Shown: positions 1 through 7,022 of the stretch, one piece after another | Numbering within the stretch: position 1 is the stretch's first letter | Layout of the letters: every line of letters begins with the position of its first letter | NCBI GenBank assembly: GCA_965140555.1 | Contig: OZ223259.1 | Coordinates: 620,001 to 684,000 of the forward strand | Direction: 5' to 3' | DNA length: 64,000 nt | Origin: UBA1351 sp965140555 | GTDB lineage: Bacteria; Bacillota; Clostridia; Lachnospirales; Vallitaleaceae | The notes under the pieces: model-generated | Seen by the model: the letters and a program-made list of their open reading frames with translations, nothing else | Databases searched by the model: none | What the model was told of the DNA's origin: nothing | Made by a program: the position numbers and the translations under genes

Positions 1-1096
1 TTGATGTTCTAAAGCTTGTATTTGTATATTTAGCTTGAATAGATTCCCATTTCTTTTGCATCGTTGGCTCTAAGGCAAAGGACTTAATTGTATTTATACC
101 TGACACACTTTCAACTAGAAATGATTGTGCCTCAGCACCTGCATTGAATTTATCTTCTAGACGACTTCTAAAAATTGGTGTTGCAATTGCTGACATTATA
201 ATAAATACTGGCATAGATCCCAAAACAATAAGCGTTAATTTTACGGAATAAAAAAGCATGACCAATATATACACAATAATAAAAACTACATCAAGTAATG
301 ACGTTAAAGGCGTCCCTGTCAAAAAACGTCTTATATTCTCTAACTCTTTTACCCTTGCAATTGTATCTCCAACTCTTCTTGACTCAAAGTATCTAAGCGG
401 TAAATTATGAAGATGTTTATATAACCTTGTGCTCAGGATAACATCAATTTTACTGGTTGTATTGGTAAAAACAAATGTTTTTGCTACTCCAATAAATAAT
501 TCAAAGAATATAATAATTAGTAGTCCAACTGCAAGAACATCTAGTGTTGTTAAACTATTATGTACTAGAACTTTATCAATTACAACTTGAGTCATTATTG
601 GTGAAAATAAACCTAATAACTGAACTGCTAAAGCTGAAATCAAAACTTCAATTAGTGGTTTCTTATATTTAAAAATTGAAGGTATAAACCATCTAAAACC
701 AAACTTCACATCTTTTTCAAGATAGTTTTTTTGTTTTAAAACTATAGCTTCACCATTCCATTGCTCATAAAACTGATCTGATTTGATTATAGTTGGTTTT
801 CCATCTTGCATTTTCAAAACTAAAATATTGCCATCAACTATTTTTGCAACCAAAAAAAATTCACCAAACTTATCGCCTACTATTATAGGTAAAGGCAACT
901 TATACAAATTAATACTTACTTTATGATAAATTCTAGTTTTGAACCCTAATTTTTTACTAATTTTTTGAATATCGTTTATATTTATTTTTTTGTCATAAAT
1001 TGAAAACTCGTGTCTAATTTGCGCTTCATCAAATGCTATTCCATAATATTGGCAAATAGATTTTACAGAAAACATACCTGTGTCTGAAATACTCAT
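1..1096 (-). CDS. Type I secretion ABC permease/ATPase, HlyB-like (C-terminus missing)
   Basis: Reading leftwards from ATG 1096 the frame stays open to the window edge (365 codons seen), so only the N-terminal half is present. A GGAGGG ribosome site lies 4 nt before the ATG. Residues 1 to about 130 look like a C39-peptidase-like domain of the inactive HlyB type: the region equivalent to the catalytic Cys reads DTGMFSVKSICQYYG, with no Cys in the usual QMEDADCGPAC context. Next come membrane segments of an ABC exporter fold, including LRYFESRRVGDTIARVKELE, typical of HlyB/LktB-type permeases. The nucleotide-binding domain must lie beyond the window. Family knowledge: such proteins export RTX-like or other unprocessed substrates with a membrane fusion protein. 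Its partners are not visible here. A consensus sigma-A promoter precedes it. Confidence 0.8.
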   Translation of the reverse strand, partial: MSISDTGMFSVKSICQYYGIAFDEAQIRHEFSIYDKKININDIQKISKKLGFKTRIYHKVSINLYKLPLPIIVGDKFGEFFLVAKIVDGNILVLKMQDGKPTIIKSDQFYEQWNGEAIVLKQKNYLEKDVKFGFRWFIPSIFKYKKPLIEVLISALAVQLLGLFSPIMTQVVIDKVLVHNSLTTLDVLAVGLLIIIFFELFIGVAKTFVFTNTTSKIDVILSTRLYKHLHNLPLRYFESRRVGDTIARVKELENIRRFLTGTPLTSLLDVVFIIVYILVMLFYSVKLTLIVLGSMPVFIIMSAIATPIFRSRLEDKFNAGAEAQSFLVESVSGINTIKSFALEPTMQKKWESIQAKYTNTSFRTS

Positions 1097-1216
1097 TTTT
1101 CCCTCCACATTAAATAGCTTATTCTTCTCAATAAACTGATTATTCACATAAAATGAGCTTATATGAACAAGATACGCTTTATACTTTTGACAATCTTATT
1201 TCCCTCGTATATATTT

Positions 1217-1245
1217 ATTATAAAATTCAGCATTTTTATTGTCAA
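1217..1245 (-). promoter_or_regulatory. Consensus sigma-A promoter for the type I exporter
   Basis: On the minus strand TTGACA (1245-1240) and TATAAT (1222-1217) are separated by exactly 17 bases, a perfect consensus. The predicted start is near 1210, giving a leader of about 114 nt before ATG 1096. A second, oppositely facing pair, TTGACA (1187-1192) and TATATT (1210-1215) with a 17-bp spacer, overlaps on the plus strand and would fire towards the flavohaem operon. The rest of the 335-bp gap 1097-1431 is AT-rich and holds no gene that I can see. Confidence 0.75.
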
Positions 1246-1345
1246 TAATTATCTTGTATTTATCTGACTATAGTCCAATATACCCTCTTTTTTTTATTTA
1301 TAATGACATTTTTATCAATAAGTCCTACAATTAAGTTATTACAAA

Positions 1346-1379
1346 TTTTCATTTTCTTTTCATTTTCATTTTTTATAAT
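1346..1379 (+). promoter_or_regulatory. Tandem 11-bp repeat and -10 box upstream of the flavohaem operon
   Basis: Two exact head-to-tail copies of TTTTCATTTTC occupy 1346-1356 and 1357-1367, followed by TATAAT at 1374-1379. There is no good -35 hexamer at the right distance. Direct repeats with an 11-bp (one helical turn) period replacing the -35 element are the arrangement used by PhoB/OmpR-family activators, and an OmpR-family regulator is encoded at 3420. The link to that regulator is inference. Confidence 0.5.
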
Positions 1380-1431
1380 GAATACAAGAGTCATGTTGTT
1401 CGTACATACACTATAGACAGGAGGTTATTTT

Positions 1432-2772
1432 ATGCGAAAAATCATCTACAGTAGTATCTATTTATTAAGCCCTTTGGGTCCTATATTAGCACTTTATTTA
1501 TCCAATCCGGCAAAATACCAAGGATCTACCTTATTGTATTCCATGATACTCGGCTGTTTAGCCTATACATTTTTCACTTGGCAATTCGTCCTAAGCGCAC
1601 GACCAAAATTCTTAGACCGGGTTTTCGGGATGGACAAAATCTATCGCTTTCACGGCATGATCGCCGTTGGGTCATTAATCATGATCTTTATTCATCAAAG
1701 TATCAACGAAGGTCTTTTTAGCGAAACATTACAGACTACTATAGGATCCCTTACTTTTTATATCTTCCTAGGTATCAGCGTCCTTTCCGTTCTCTTTATG
1801 GTGAACTCCTTTGTTACCAAAATACAACCCTTTAAATGGATTCGCCAGCACGTCGATAAATTAAATACATTCAAATATGAACATTACCGCGCACTCCATA
1901 ATCTTACCATCCTTGCCTTATTAACCATGCAGCTCCATGTTCTCATGACAAGCAGTGTGCGACGTAGTGTTCCTGTCTTTATCGTCTTTACCCTCTATTT
2001 CATTACCGGTTGTTCCTTTTATTTGTATCATAAATTTATCAAACCTTGGTACCTAAGAGACAAGACCTTTATCATCTCCGCTATTACACCTGAAAACCAA
2101 AACATGTGGAGTATCCATATGAAACCTAAGTTTGGACATGTTTTCTCCTATCAACCGGGCCAATTTGGTTTTTTTACAATCTTTAGCTCATCCATCAAGG
2201 AAGAAGAACACCCTTTTTCCTTTTCCTCATCCCCCACGAATCATGACGAAATTATCATTACCGTCAAAAAACTGGGTGATTTTACCAGCACCATTGATCA
2301 AATCGCAATAGGGGATGAAGTCCTTATCGACGGACCTTATGGTCGTTTCAGTTATCAATATCATGAACATGAAGACGAATTGGTCTTTATCGTAGGCGGA
2401 ATCGGCATAACTCCTGCTATAAGTATGCTCAGACATATACGGGATTTGTCAAAAAATAAAAAAGTACTTCTTCTATGGGGCATGAATACAGAATCTGACT
2501 ATATTCTTTCGGCTGAACTGCATCAGCTTACTAAACGACTGCCAGATGTTACCATCATACCGGTTGTCGCCTTTGATGATCAATATACCGGTGAAAAAGG
2601 GTTCATTGACCTTGAAAAAATCGAACGTATCATTGCTGATTATAAGATTAATCAACAACAAGCCGGATTCTATTTATGTGGTCCACCTATCCTTATGGAT
2701 CAAAGCATTACTAATCTGAAGCACTTGGGCGTTAAGCGTCAACACATTCACTATGAAAAATTCTCACTTTGA
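1432..2772 (+). CDS. Ferric-reductase-like flavohaem transmembrane protein
   Basis: 446 residues. The N-terminal half is a six-helix ferric-reductase/NOX-type membrane domain. Two His pairs, H74/H88 and H156/H169, sit 13-14 residues apart on two helices and can ligate two b haems. The C-terminal half is a ferredoxin-NADP-reductase-type module: FAD-binding HPFSFSSSP (260-268), phosphate-binding GPYG (301-304), NAD(P)H-binding VGGIGITP (321-328) and the terminal CGPP (416-419). It would move electrons from cytosolic NAD(P)H through FAD and haems to the outer face of the membrane. It starts at an ATG with AGGAGG upstream. The next gene, 21 bp downstream, encodes an extracytoplasmic cytochrome b5 domain, a plausible electron acceptor, and a two-component system follows. 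The true terminal acceptor (iron, quinone, oxygen) cannot be read from sequence. Confidence 0.88.
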   Translation: MRKIIYSSIYLLSPLGPILALYLSNPAKYQGSTLLYSMILGCLAYTFFTWQFVLSARPKFLDRVFGMDKIYRFHGMIAVGSLIMIFIHQSINEGLFSETLQTTIGSLTFYIFLGISVLSVLFMVNSFVTKIQPFKWIRQHVDKLNTFKYEHYRALHNLTILALLTMQLHVLMTSSVRRSVPVFIVFTLYFITGCSFYLYHKFIKPWYLRDKTFIISAITPENQNMWSIHMKPKFGHVFSYQPGQFGFFTIFSSSIKEEEHPFSFSSSPTNHDEIIITVKKLGDFTSTIDQIAIGDEVLIDGPYGRFSYQYHEHEDELVFIVGGIGITPAISMLRHIRDLSKNKKVLLLWGMNTESDYILSAELHQLTKRLPDVTIIPVVAFDDQYTGEKGFIDLEKIERIIADYKINQQQAGFYLCGPPILMDQSITNLKHLGVKRQHIHYEKFSL

Positions 2773-2793
2773 CATAGAAAGAAGGTAACTCTT

Positions 2794-3327
2794 ATGAAAA
2801 ATAAAAATAAAATTATACTCACCCTTTCACTCTTCATTCTTTTGGCCCTTGGTGCCACCTTTATCTCTTATAAACTGATTTACACTGACTCATCTCCTAC
2901 CTCACCACCATCTAGCACAGCGAATTCTATAGATGCGTCTGAAACTGAGACAGATGCTGACACGGAGACTAATATTGATACTAAGCCTGATGGTGACACT
3001 GAGGCTGAGGCTAATACGGACACTGAGGCTGATACGGCTGCTAATACGGAGTCCGATGCTGATGCTGATACATCAGCCGAAACAGAAACAACAGGTCAAA
3101 CCTTTACATTAGATGAACTTGCTCAATATGACGGGCAAAATGGTAATCCGGCCTATGTTGCCATTGACGGAATCGTTTATGATGTCAGTAGTCTTAGTCA
3201 ATGGGTTAACGGGAAACATAATGGTGTAACTGCCGGTCGTGATTTAACGGACTTCATCTCTTCCTCGCCGCATGGCCGTCCAATATTGGAGAGAGCAGTT
3301 GAAGTCGGAACTTTAGTATCAAATTAG
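2794..3327 (+). CDS. Membrane-anchored cytochrome b5-domain protein
   Basis: 177 residues. A hydrophobic N-terminal signal or anchor (about 6-28) is followed by a low-complexity Thr/Asp/Glu/Ala linker (about 35-100), built at DNA level from repeated GCTGATACGGA-like units. A cytochrome b5-like haem/steroid-binding domain follows (about 103-175). The two predicted axial His residues are present: H142 in GKHNG (equivalent of the HPGG loop) and H160 in SSPHGR. The acidic linker suggests a domain held away from the membrane surface on the outside. It sits 21 bp after the flavohaem reductase with its own AAGAAGG ribosome site, so the two are probably co-transcribed and act together in transmembrane electron transfer. 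Linker length may vary between strains through repeat slippage. Confidence 0.82.
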   Translation: MKNKNKIILTLSLFILLALGATFISYKLIYTDSSPTSPPSSTANSIDASETETDADTETNIDTKPDGDTEAEANTDTEADTAANTESDADADTSAETETTGQTFTLDELAQYDGQNGNPAYVAIDGIVYDVSSLSQWVNGKHNGVTAGRDLTDFISSSPHGRPILERAVEVGTLVSN

Positions 3328-3350
3328 CCCAATAATTCTAATGAAGTCCT

Positions 3351-3407
3351 TTGATGTTTTCAAATGTAAACGTTATAATAGACATATTATAACGTTTACA
3401 TTTGAAA
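3351..3407 (+). promoter_or_regulatory. Promoter embedded in a large perfect palindrome before the response regulator
   Basis: TTGATG (3351-3356), a 17-bp spacer and TATAAT (3374-3379) form a good sigma-A promoter. The -10 lies inside a perfect inverted repeat with 23-bp arms (3358-3380 and 3385-3407) around a 4-nt centre, GACA. The right arm abuts the ribosome site (AAGAAGG, about 3406-3412) of the regulator gene. Neither side has a T-run, so a terminator is unlikely. I read it as an operator, possibly autoregulatory. Transcripts from this promoter would start near 3386 and lack the left arm, whereas read-through RNA from the upstream gene would fold the whole hairpin and could mask the ribosome site. 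Confidence 0.7.
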
Positions 3408-3419
3408 GAAGGATTCCTT

Positions 3420-4091
3420 ATGCCTATTTTAATTGCTGAAGATGATCTTCGTTTAGCCAAAAATCTCGTATACTTATTGAAAAAAGACGGTTATCAGGTT
3501 GACCATGCCAAAGATGGCGAAGAAGCCTTGCTCTACTGTGAATCGAATGCCTATGATGTCGTTATCCTTGATTGGATGATGCCTGTCATGAGCGGAATTG
3601 ATGTCTGTCGACACCTTAGAAAACAACATTTCCAAAACGGTATTCTTCTCTTAACGGCAAAAGACACCTTAGATGATAAGGTCCGTGGTCTAGATGCCGG
3701 TGCTGATGATTACTTGATAAAACCTTTTGAATTCAGCGAATTATCCGCTAGAATCCGAGCCCTATTAAGACGAAGCTCAAAAGATATCTATATAGAAACC
3801 ATCCAAGTTGGACCCTTTCAGATCGATCGTCAGAATTTCAGAATTTTCTATGATGGTATTGATCTAGAACTCACGAGAAAAGAATACGAGTTACTTGATT
3901 TATTACTTGAAAATAATGGACAGATTCTACCAAAAGACACCCTTATCAATCGTGTATGGGGATTAGATCAAGATAACGGTTCTAATAATTTAGAAGCTTA
4001 CATTCGCTTATTGCGCCGTAAATTAAGTGTCTATAACCATAAGAAAATCATTAAAAATATTCGAGGTATAGGTTATAAAACGGAGGCCTAA
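3420..4091 (+). CDS. OmpR-family response regulator
   Basis: 223 residues from ATG 3420, chosen over an in-frame TTG at 3402 because AGAAGG lies 7 nt before it. The receiver domain (1-120) has the acidic pocket EDD (7-9), phospho-acceptor D51 in VVILDWMMP and the conserved Lys in LIKPFE. The C-terminal winged-helix domain (about 128-223) ends in the usual IRGIGYKTEA. It forms a gene pair with the kinase at 4093, whose ribosome site GGAGG is inside the last codons of this gene. It probably controls the reductase/cytochrome b5 genes just upstream and itself through the palindrome at 3358-3407. Both targets are inferred from position. Confidence 0.92.
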   Translation: MPILIAEDDLRLAKNLVYLLKKDGYQVDHAKDGEEALLYCESNAYDVVILDWMMPVMSGIDVCRHLRKQHFQNGILLLTAKDTLDDKVRGLDAGADDYLIKPFEFSELSARIRALLRRSSKDIYIETIQVGPFQIDRQNFRIFYDGIDLELTRKEYELLDLLLENNGQILPKDTLINRVWGLDQDNGSNNLEAYIRLLRRKLSVYNHKKIIKNIRGIGYKTEA

Positions 4092-4092
4092 T

Positions 4093-5451
4093 ATGTTCAA
4101 AAAACTACTCTTTAAGATGACGATTTTTTATACTTTAATATTAGCCTTAATCCTCTTAATTGGTTATGGATTAATCTACTTTATACTCATTCACTATAAT
4201 GAACAGCAACTTTCTGCGGAAACTGAAACCATGTTAAAAACAATATCAGAGTCCGAGTGGATGCGTGAACAAGACGATACTGATAAACCAACGGTGACTA
4301 CGACAGCCACTCCCACCATCTATTCTCAAGGTGACAATCCCTATGAAATCAAAATCCCGGGATACGACCATTTTTTCATTCCGCAGACACTCAACCGGTT
4401 TTCCTCTTACTGTATTTATGATTCAGATGATAACTTAATTACTTATAAAAATGATAATAACGATTTATATGATAAAATTCTTTCTATAGGTAAAGCATTG
4501 GATATTAATGCAACACCCGAAGTTATTGAAATAAGCCCAAAAGATGAACTGTATTACTTAGTTGCAAAAAGGGCTATTATCATTGAGAATACTCCAGTAG
4601 GGTACTATTTGATTGGTAAAGATATTTCCGTTGTTTATGCCATGTTAGAAAATCTTCGATTAGTGATGTTTGTCTCATTCTTAATCGGCCTATTATTCTC
4701 CTTCATTTTCGGTCTTATTATTGCTGAGAAAACCATCAAACCGATTCGAGCTTCTTATGAATCCAAAGAACAATTTGTCGCGAATGCTTCCCATGAATTA
4801 AGAACACCTATCAGTGTTATCTTGCTTTCCACAGATACCCTTGAAAGTACCTTAGAAGATGCGGCTGACTTTACCCATGAAATCATTCATGATATACGCA
4901 GTGAAGCTAAATCAATGAAATCATTAGTCGAAAACCTGTTGTTCTTGGCTCGAAGTGACTCAAGTAGACATCCGATATCTACGGAGTCTTTCAATTTGAG
5001 TGATCTATTGGAATCCAACTATAAGCATTACGCTAACATTGCTCATGAAAAAGAAGTTACACTTATAAAAAATTGGAATAACACCTTACCCGTAACGGCT
5101 GAAAAATCTATGGTTGATACGGTTATTTCAATACTTCTAGATAACGGAGTAAAATATAATAAACCAAAGGGCTTCATAAAGACCAGTGGCTATGTTGACG
5201 GCCATAAAACAGTACTCATTATTGAAGACAACGGTATCGGTATGACAGATGAGGATACCCTTCACATCTTTGAACGTTTTTATCGTGCCGATCATTCAAG
5301 GACAAAATCATCAATAGCCTCTGAATCCGGATACGGTTTAGGTTTGTCTATTGCCTATGACATCATCCATCATAATCATGGAACCATTACCGTTGAAAGT
5401 GAATTCGATAAAGGAACACGATTCACCTTAACATTCCGCCACTCTCATTGA
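4093..5451 (+). CDS. Sensor histidine kinase
   Basis: 452 residues. Two membrane helices (about 9-33 and 188-212) flank an extracytoplasmic sensor region of about 150 residues with no domain I recognise. HisKA follows with the phosphorylated His, H234 in NASHELRTPIS. HATPase motifs are complete: N-box DNGVKYN, G1 EDNGIGM, F-box FERFYRADHSR and G2 GYGLGLSIA. There is no clear HAMP domain; the second helix runs almost directly into HisKA, as in VanS/YycG-like short-linker kinases. It is translationally coupled to the response regulator (1 nt between stop and start). The 3' end overlaps the convergent hisS gene by 24 bp. The signal sensed is unknown; redox or metal status is a guess from context. 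Confidence 0.9.
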   Translation: MFKKLLFKMTIFYTLILALILLIGYGLIYFILIHYNEQQLSAETETMLKTISESEWMREQDDTDKPTVTTTATPTIYSQGDNPYEIKIPGYDHFFIPQTLNRFSSYCIYDSDDNLITYKNDNNDLYDKILSIGKALDINATPEVIEISPKDELYYLVAKRAIIIENTPVGYYLIGKDISVVYAMLENLRLVMFVSFLIGLLFSFIFGLIIAEKTIKPIRASYESKEQFVANASHELRTPISVILLSTDTLESTLEDAADFTHEIIHDIRSEAKSMKSLVENLLFLARSDSSRHPISTESFNLSDLLESNYKHYANIAHEKEVTLIKNWNNTLPVTAEKSMVDTVISILLDNGVKYNKPKGFIKTSGYVDGHKTVLIIEDNGIGMTDEDTLHIFERFYRADHSRTKSSIASESGYGLGLSIAYDIIHHNHGTITVESEFDKGTRFTLTFRHSH

Positions 5452-6723
5452 TTCCACTATTGCCTTTACATCCGTTTGAACAAACAACGCTTCCTGACCA
5501 TTTTTCATATCTTTTATACGGATTACACCTTTTGTTCTTTCATCATCGCCATATACTGCTACAAATGGAATATTGAGTTTGTTAGCTCTTGCCAATGATT
5601 TTTTGAGTTTCTTCCCTGTAAAATCAACCTCAACCTTTAATGTCTTATTTCTAAGTCCATTTGCAAATTGTAATGCTTCTAACTCACATCCCGTCATTGG
5701 AATAATCAGACATTCCACACGTGATTCCATTGTATTCACTTGAGTTTCTTTCAATCTTTCCATGATGACATCGACGCCAAATGTCATCCCTACTGCAGGA
5801 TATTCTTCTTCTGTCTCTAGTAATTGTCCGATAATCTTATCATAACGGCCACCCGCCCCTATACTTGATGTGACTTGAGAGGTTTCATCATCAATGAATA
5901 CCTCCCATATTGTTCCTGTATAAACCTCTAGGCCCCTAGCCAGTGACGGTGTAAATGTAAAGTTAACGCTTTTGCTTTTTTCCATTTTATCCACACGTTG
6001 AATAAAAGTTTCAAACCTTTCGAGGGTAGAAGAACTTTCTATTATCTTCAAAATTTGCTTATAATCCAATCTTAAAAGTTCTAATAATTTTATTGCATTC
6101 TCTTCTTCCATTCCTTTTGAATACAATTCTGTTAAAACATCTTTTTCAGACATTTTCTCCAACTTATCAATTGTCAAAATAATGGATGCCATATTATCTA
6201 GAGGGACTTGTAATACCTTAAGGATCTCCGTTAACACTTCTCGATTATTATATTTAACAACAACATGTATACCTAGTTTATTTGCTATACAGTCAATCAT
6301 TTGAAAAAACTCTAATTCTGCATAATCTGTTTTGAGGCCAACAACATCTACATCTGCTTGATAGAATTCTCTTTTTCTACCTCGTTTAATCGGGCCATTT
6401 CTAAATACCTTACCAATCTCATATTTTTTAAAAGGCATATTCAACCTATTTTTATTCATTCCGATAAAACGTGAAAACGGAACGGTCAAATCGTACCTTA
6501 ATGCAAGTTCTCTTTCACCTTGATCTGTCAGTGTATACACTTCTTTTAAAATTTCTGCTCCTCCTGCATATTTTGATTCAAGAACCTCTTGCATGCACAA
6601 AATCGGGGTTTCAATCGGATTAAACCCATATGTTTCAAAAACCTCCTTCAATGTAGCCATCACCTTATTTCTCATTAATTGTTCATTCGGTAGATAATCA
6701 TAAGTTCCTCGTACATTTTTCAT
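5428..6723 (-). CDS. hisS: Histidyl-tRNA synthetase
   Basis: 431 residues from ATG 6723, chosen over 6741 because AGGAGG (6736-6731) is 7 nt before it. Class II core: motif 2 region KRGRKREFYQADVDVVG, histidine-specific loop RGLEVYTGTIWE and motif 3 region IGAGGRYDKIIG, followed by a C-terminal anticodon-binding domain (about 330-425). It charges tRNA-His with histidine. It begins with VRGTYDYLP, as expected for HisRS. The gene is preceded by a leader with a His-rich mini-ORF, a hairpin and a terminator (6751-6899), pointing to attenuation by histidine supply. It converges on and overlaps the histidine kinase gene by 24 bp. Confidence 0.93.
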   Translation of the reverse strand: MKNVRGTYDYLPNEQLMRNKVMATLKEVFETYGFNPIETPILCMQEVLESKYAGGAEILKEVYTLTDQGERELALRYDLTVPFSRFIGMNKNRLNMPFKKYEIGKVFRNGPIKRGRKREFYQADVDVVGLKTDYAELEFFQMIDCIANKLGIHVVVKYNNREVLTEILKVLQVPLDNMASIILTIDKLEKMSEKDVLTELYSKGMEEENAIKLLELLRLDYKQILKIIESSSTLERFETFIQRVDKMEKSKSVNFTFTPSLARGLEVYTGTIWEVFIDDETSQVTSSIGAGGRYDKIIGQLLETEEEYPAVGMTFGVDVIMERLKETQVNTMESRVECLIIPMTGCELEALQFANGLRNKTLKVEVDFTGKKLKKSLARANKLNIPFVAVYGDDERTKGVIRIKDMKNGQEALFVQTDVKAIVESMRVAEC

Positions 6724-6750
6724 CTTTATTCCTCCTGTCATTTAATCCAC

Positions 6751-6783
6751 AAAAAAAACGCCGTCCATCCGGACGACGTTTTA
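6751..6783 (-). terminator. Intrinsic terminator in the hisS leader (attenuator)
   Basis: On the minus strand AACGTCGTCC and GGACGGCGTT pair around a GGAT loop and are followed by eight T residues. It lies between the leader peptide and the hisS ribosome site, so a terminator here can only serve to stop hisS transcription conditionally. Its loop and flanks (CGGATG) are complementary to CATCCG in the 3' arm of the preceding hairpin, a possible alternative fold. Confidence 0.85.
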
Positions 6784-6792
6784 CTCTATCAT

Positions 6793-6827
6793 CACGGATG
6801 CAAATGCAAACAGCACTTGCATCCGTG
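6793..6827 (-). promoter_or_regulatory. Leader RNA hairpin between the His mini-ORF and the terminator
   Basis: Perfect 11-bp stem CACGGATGCAA / TTGCATCCGTG (arms 6827-6817 and 6803-6793, 13-nt loop). Immediately 3' of it GTGATGAT (6795-6788) is complementary to ATCATCAC within the His codon run of the mini-ORF, so ribosome position could alter folding. The exact switching order is not clear from inspection. Confidence 0.65.
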
Positions 6828-6833
6828 GTTCGG

Positions 6834-6899
6834 CTACAAGCGCATTATGTGATGATGATGAAATTGTGTCGTATTTATTTCACTATTAATAGCATACAT
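6834..6899 (-). CDS. hisS leader peptide with four consecutive His codons
   Basis: ATG 6899 to TAG 6834, 21 codons. The peptide runs MYAINSEINTTQF, then HHHH (codons CAT CAT CAT CAC), then IMRL. A GAAGGAAG ribosome site is 8 nt upstream. A mini-ORF with four adjacent His codons, followed by a stable hairpin and a terminator before a histidyl-tRNA synthetase gene, matches the architecture of ribosome-mediated his attenuators known in proteobacterial his operons. The peptide itself is probably regulatory only: stalling at the His codons when charged tRNA-His is scarce would favour read-through. Confidence 0.8.
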   Translation of the reverse strand: MYAINSEINTTQFHHHHIMRL

Positions 6900-6929
6900 A
6901 ATAAGCACTTCCTTCAATAATTTGAGGTA

Positions 6930-6958
6930 ATTCTACCATATCCAATAACAATATTCAA
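6930..6958 (-). promoter_or_regulatory. Promoter of the hisS leader
   Basis: On the minus strand TTGAAT (6958-6953), a 17-bp spacer and TAGAAT (6935-6930). The predicted start near 6923 leaves about 24 nt before the leader peptide ATG and a leader of about 200 nt before hisS. Confidence 0.7.
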
Positions 6959-7022
6959 GTACATTCAATTATCCAATGCCTTATTCTACGATTTTTTAAC
7001 CGGAAACAGTTAGACGAGCGTT

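Noticed and set aside
2930..3090. Tandem repeat array in the cytochrome b5 gene as a separate element
   Set aside because: The GCTGATACGGA-like units encode the in-frame acidic linker of the protein, so they are coding low complexity and not an independent repeat.
3358..3407. Terminator for the cytochrome b5 gene
   Set aside because: The palindrome has no T-run on either side and contains the -10 of the next promoter, so an operator role is more likely. Weak termination cannot be excluded.
6751..6923. T-box riboswitch upstream of hisS
   Set aside because: Expected for a Firmicute hisS, but the AGGGUGGNACCGCG-type box is absent before the terminator. The His-codon mini-ORF explains the leader better.
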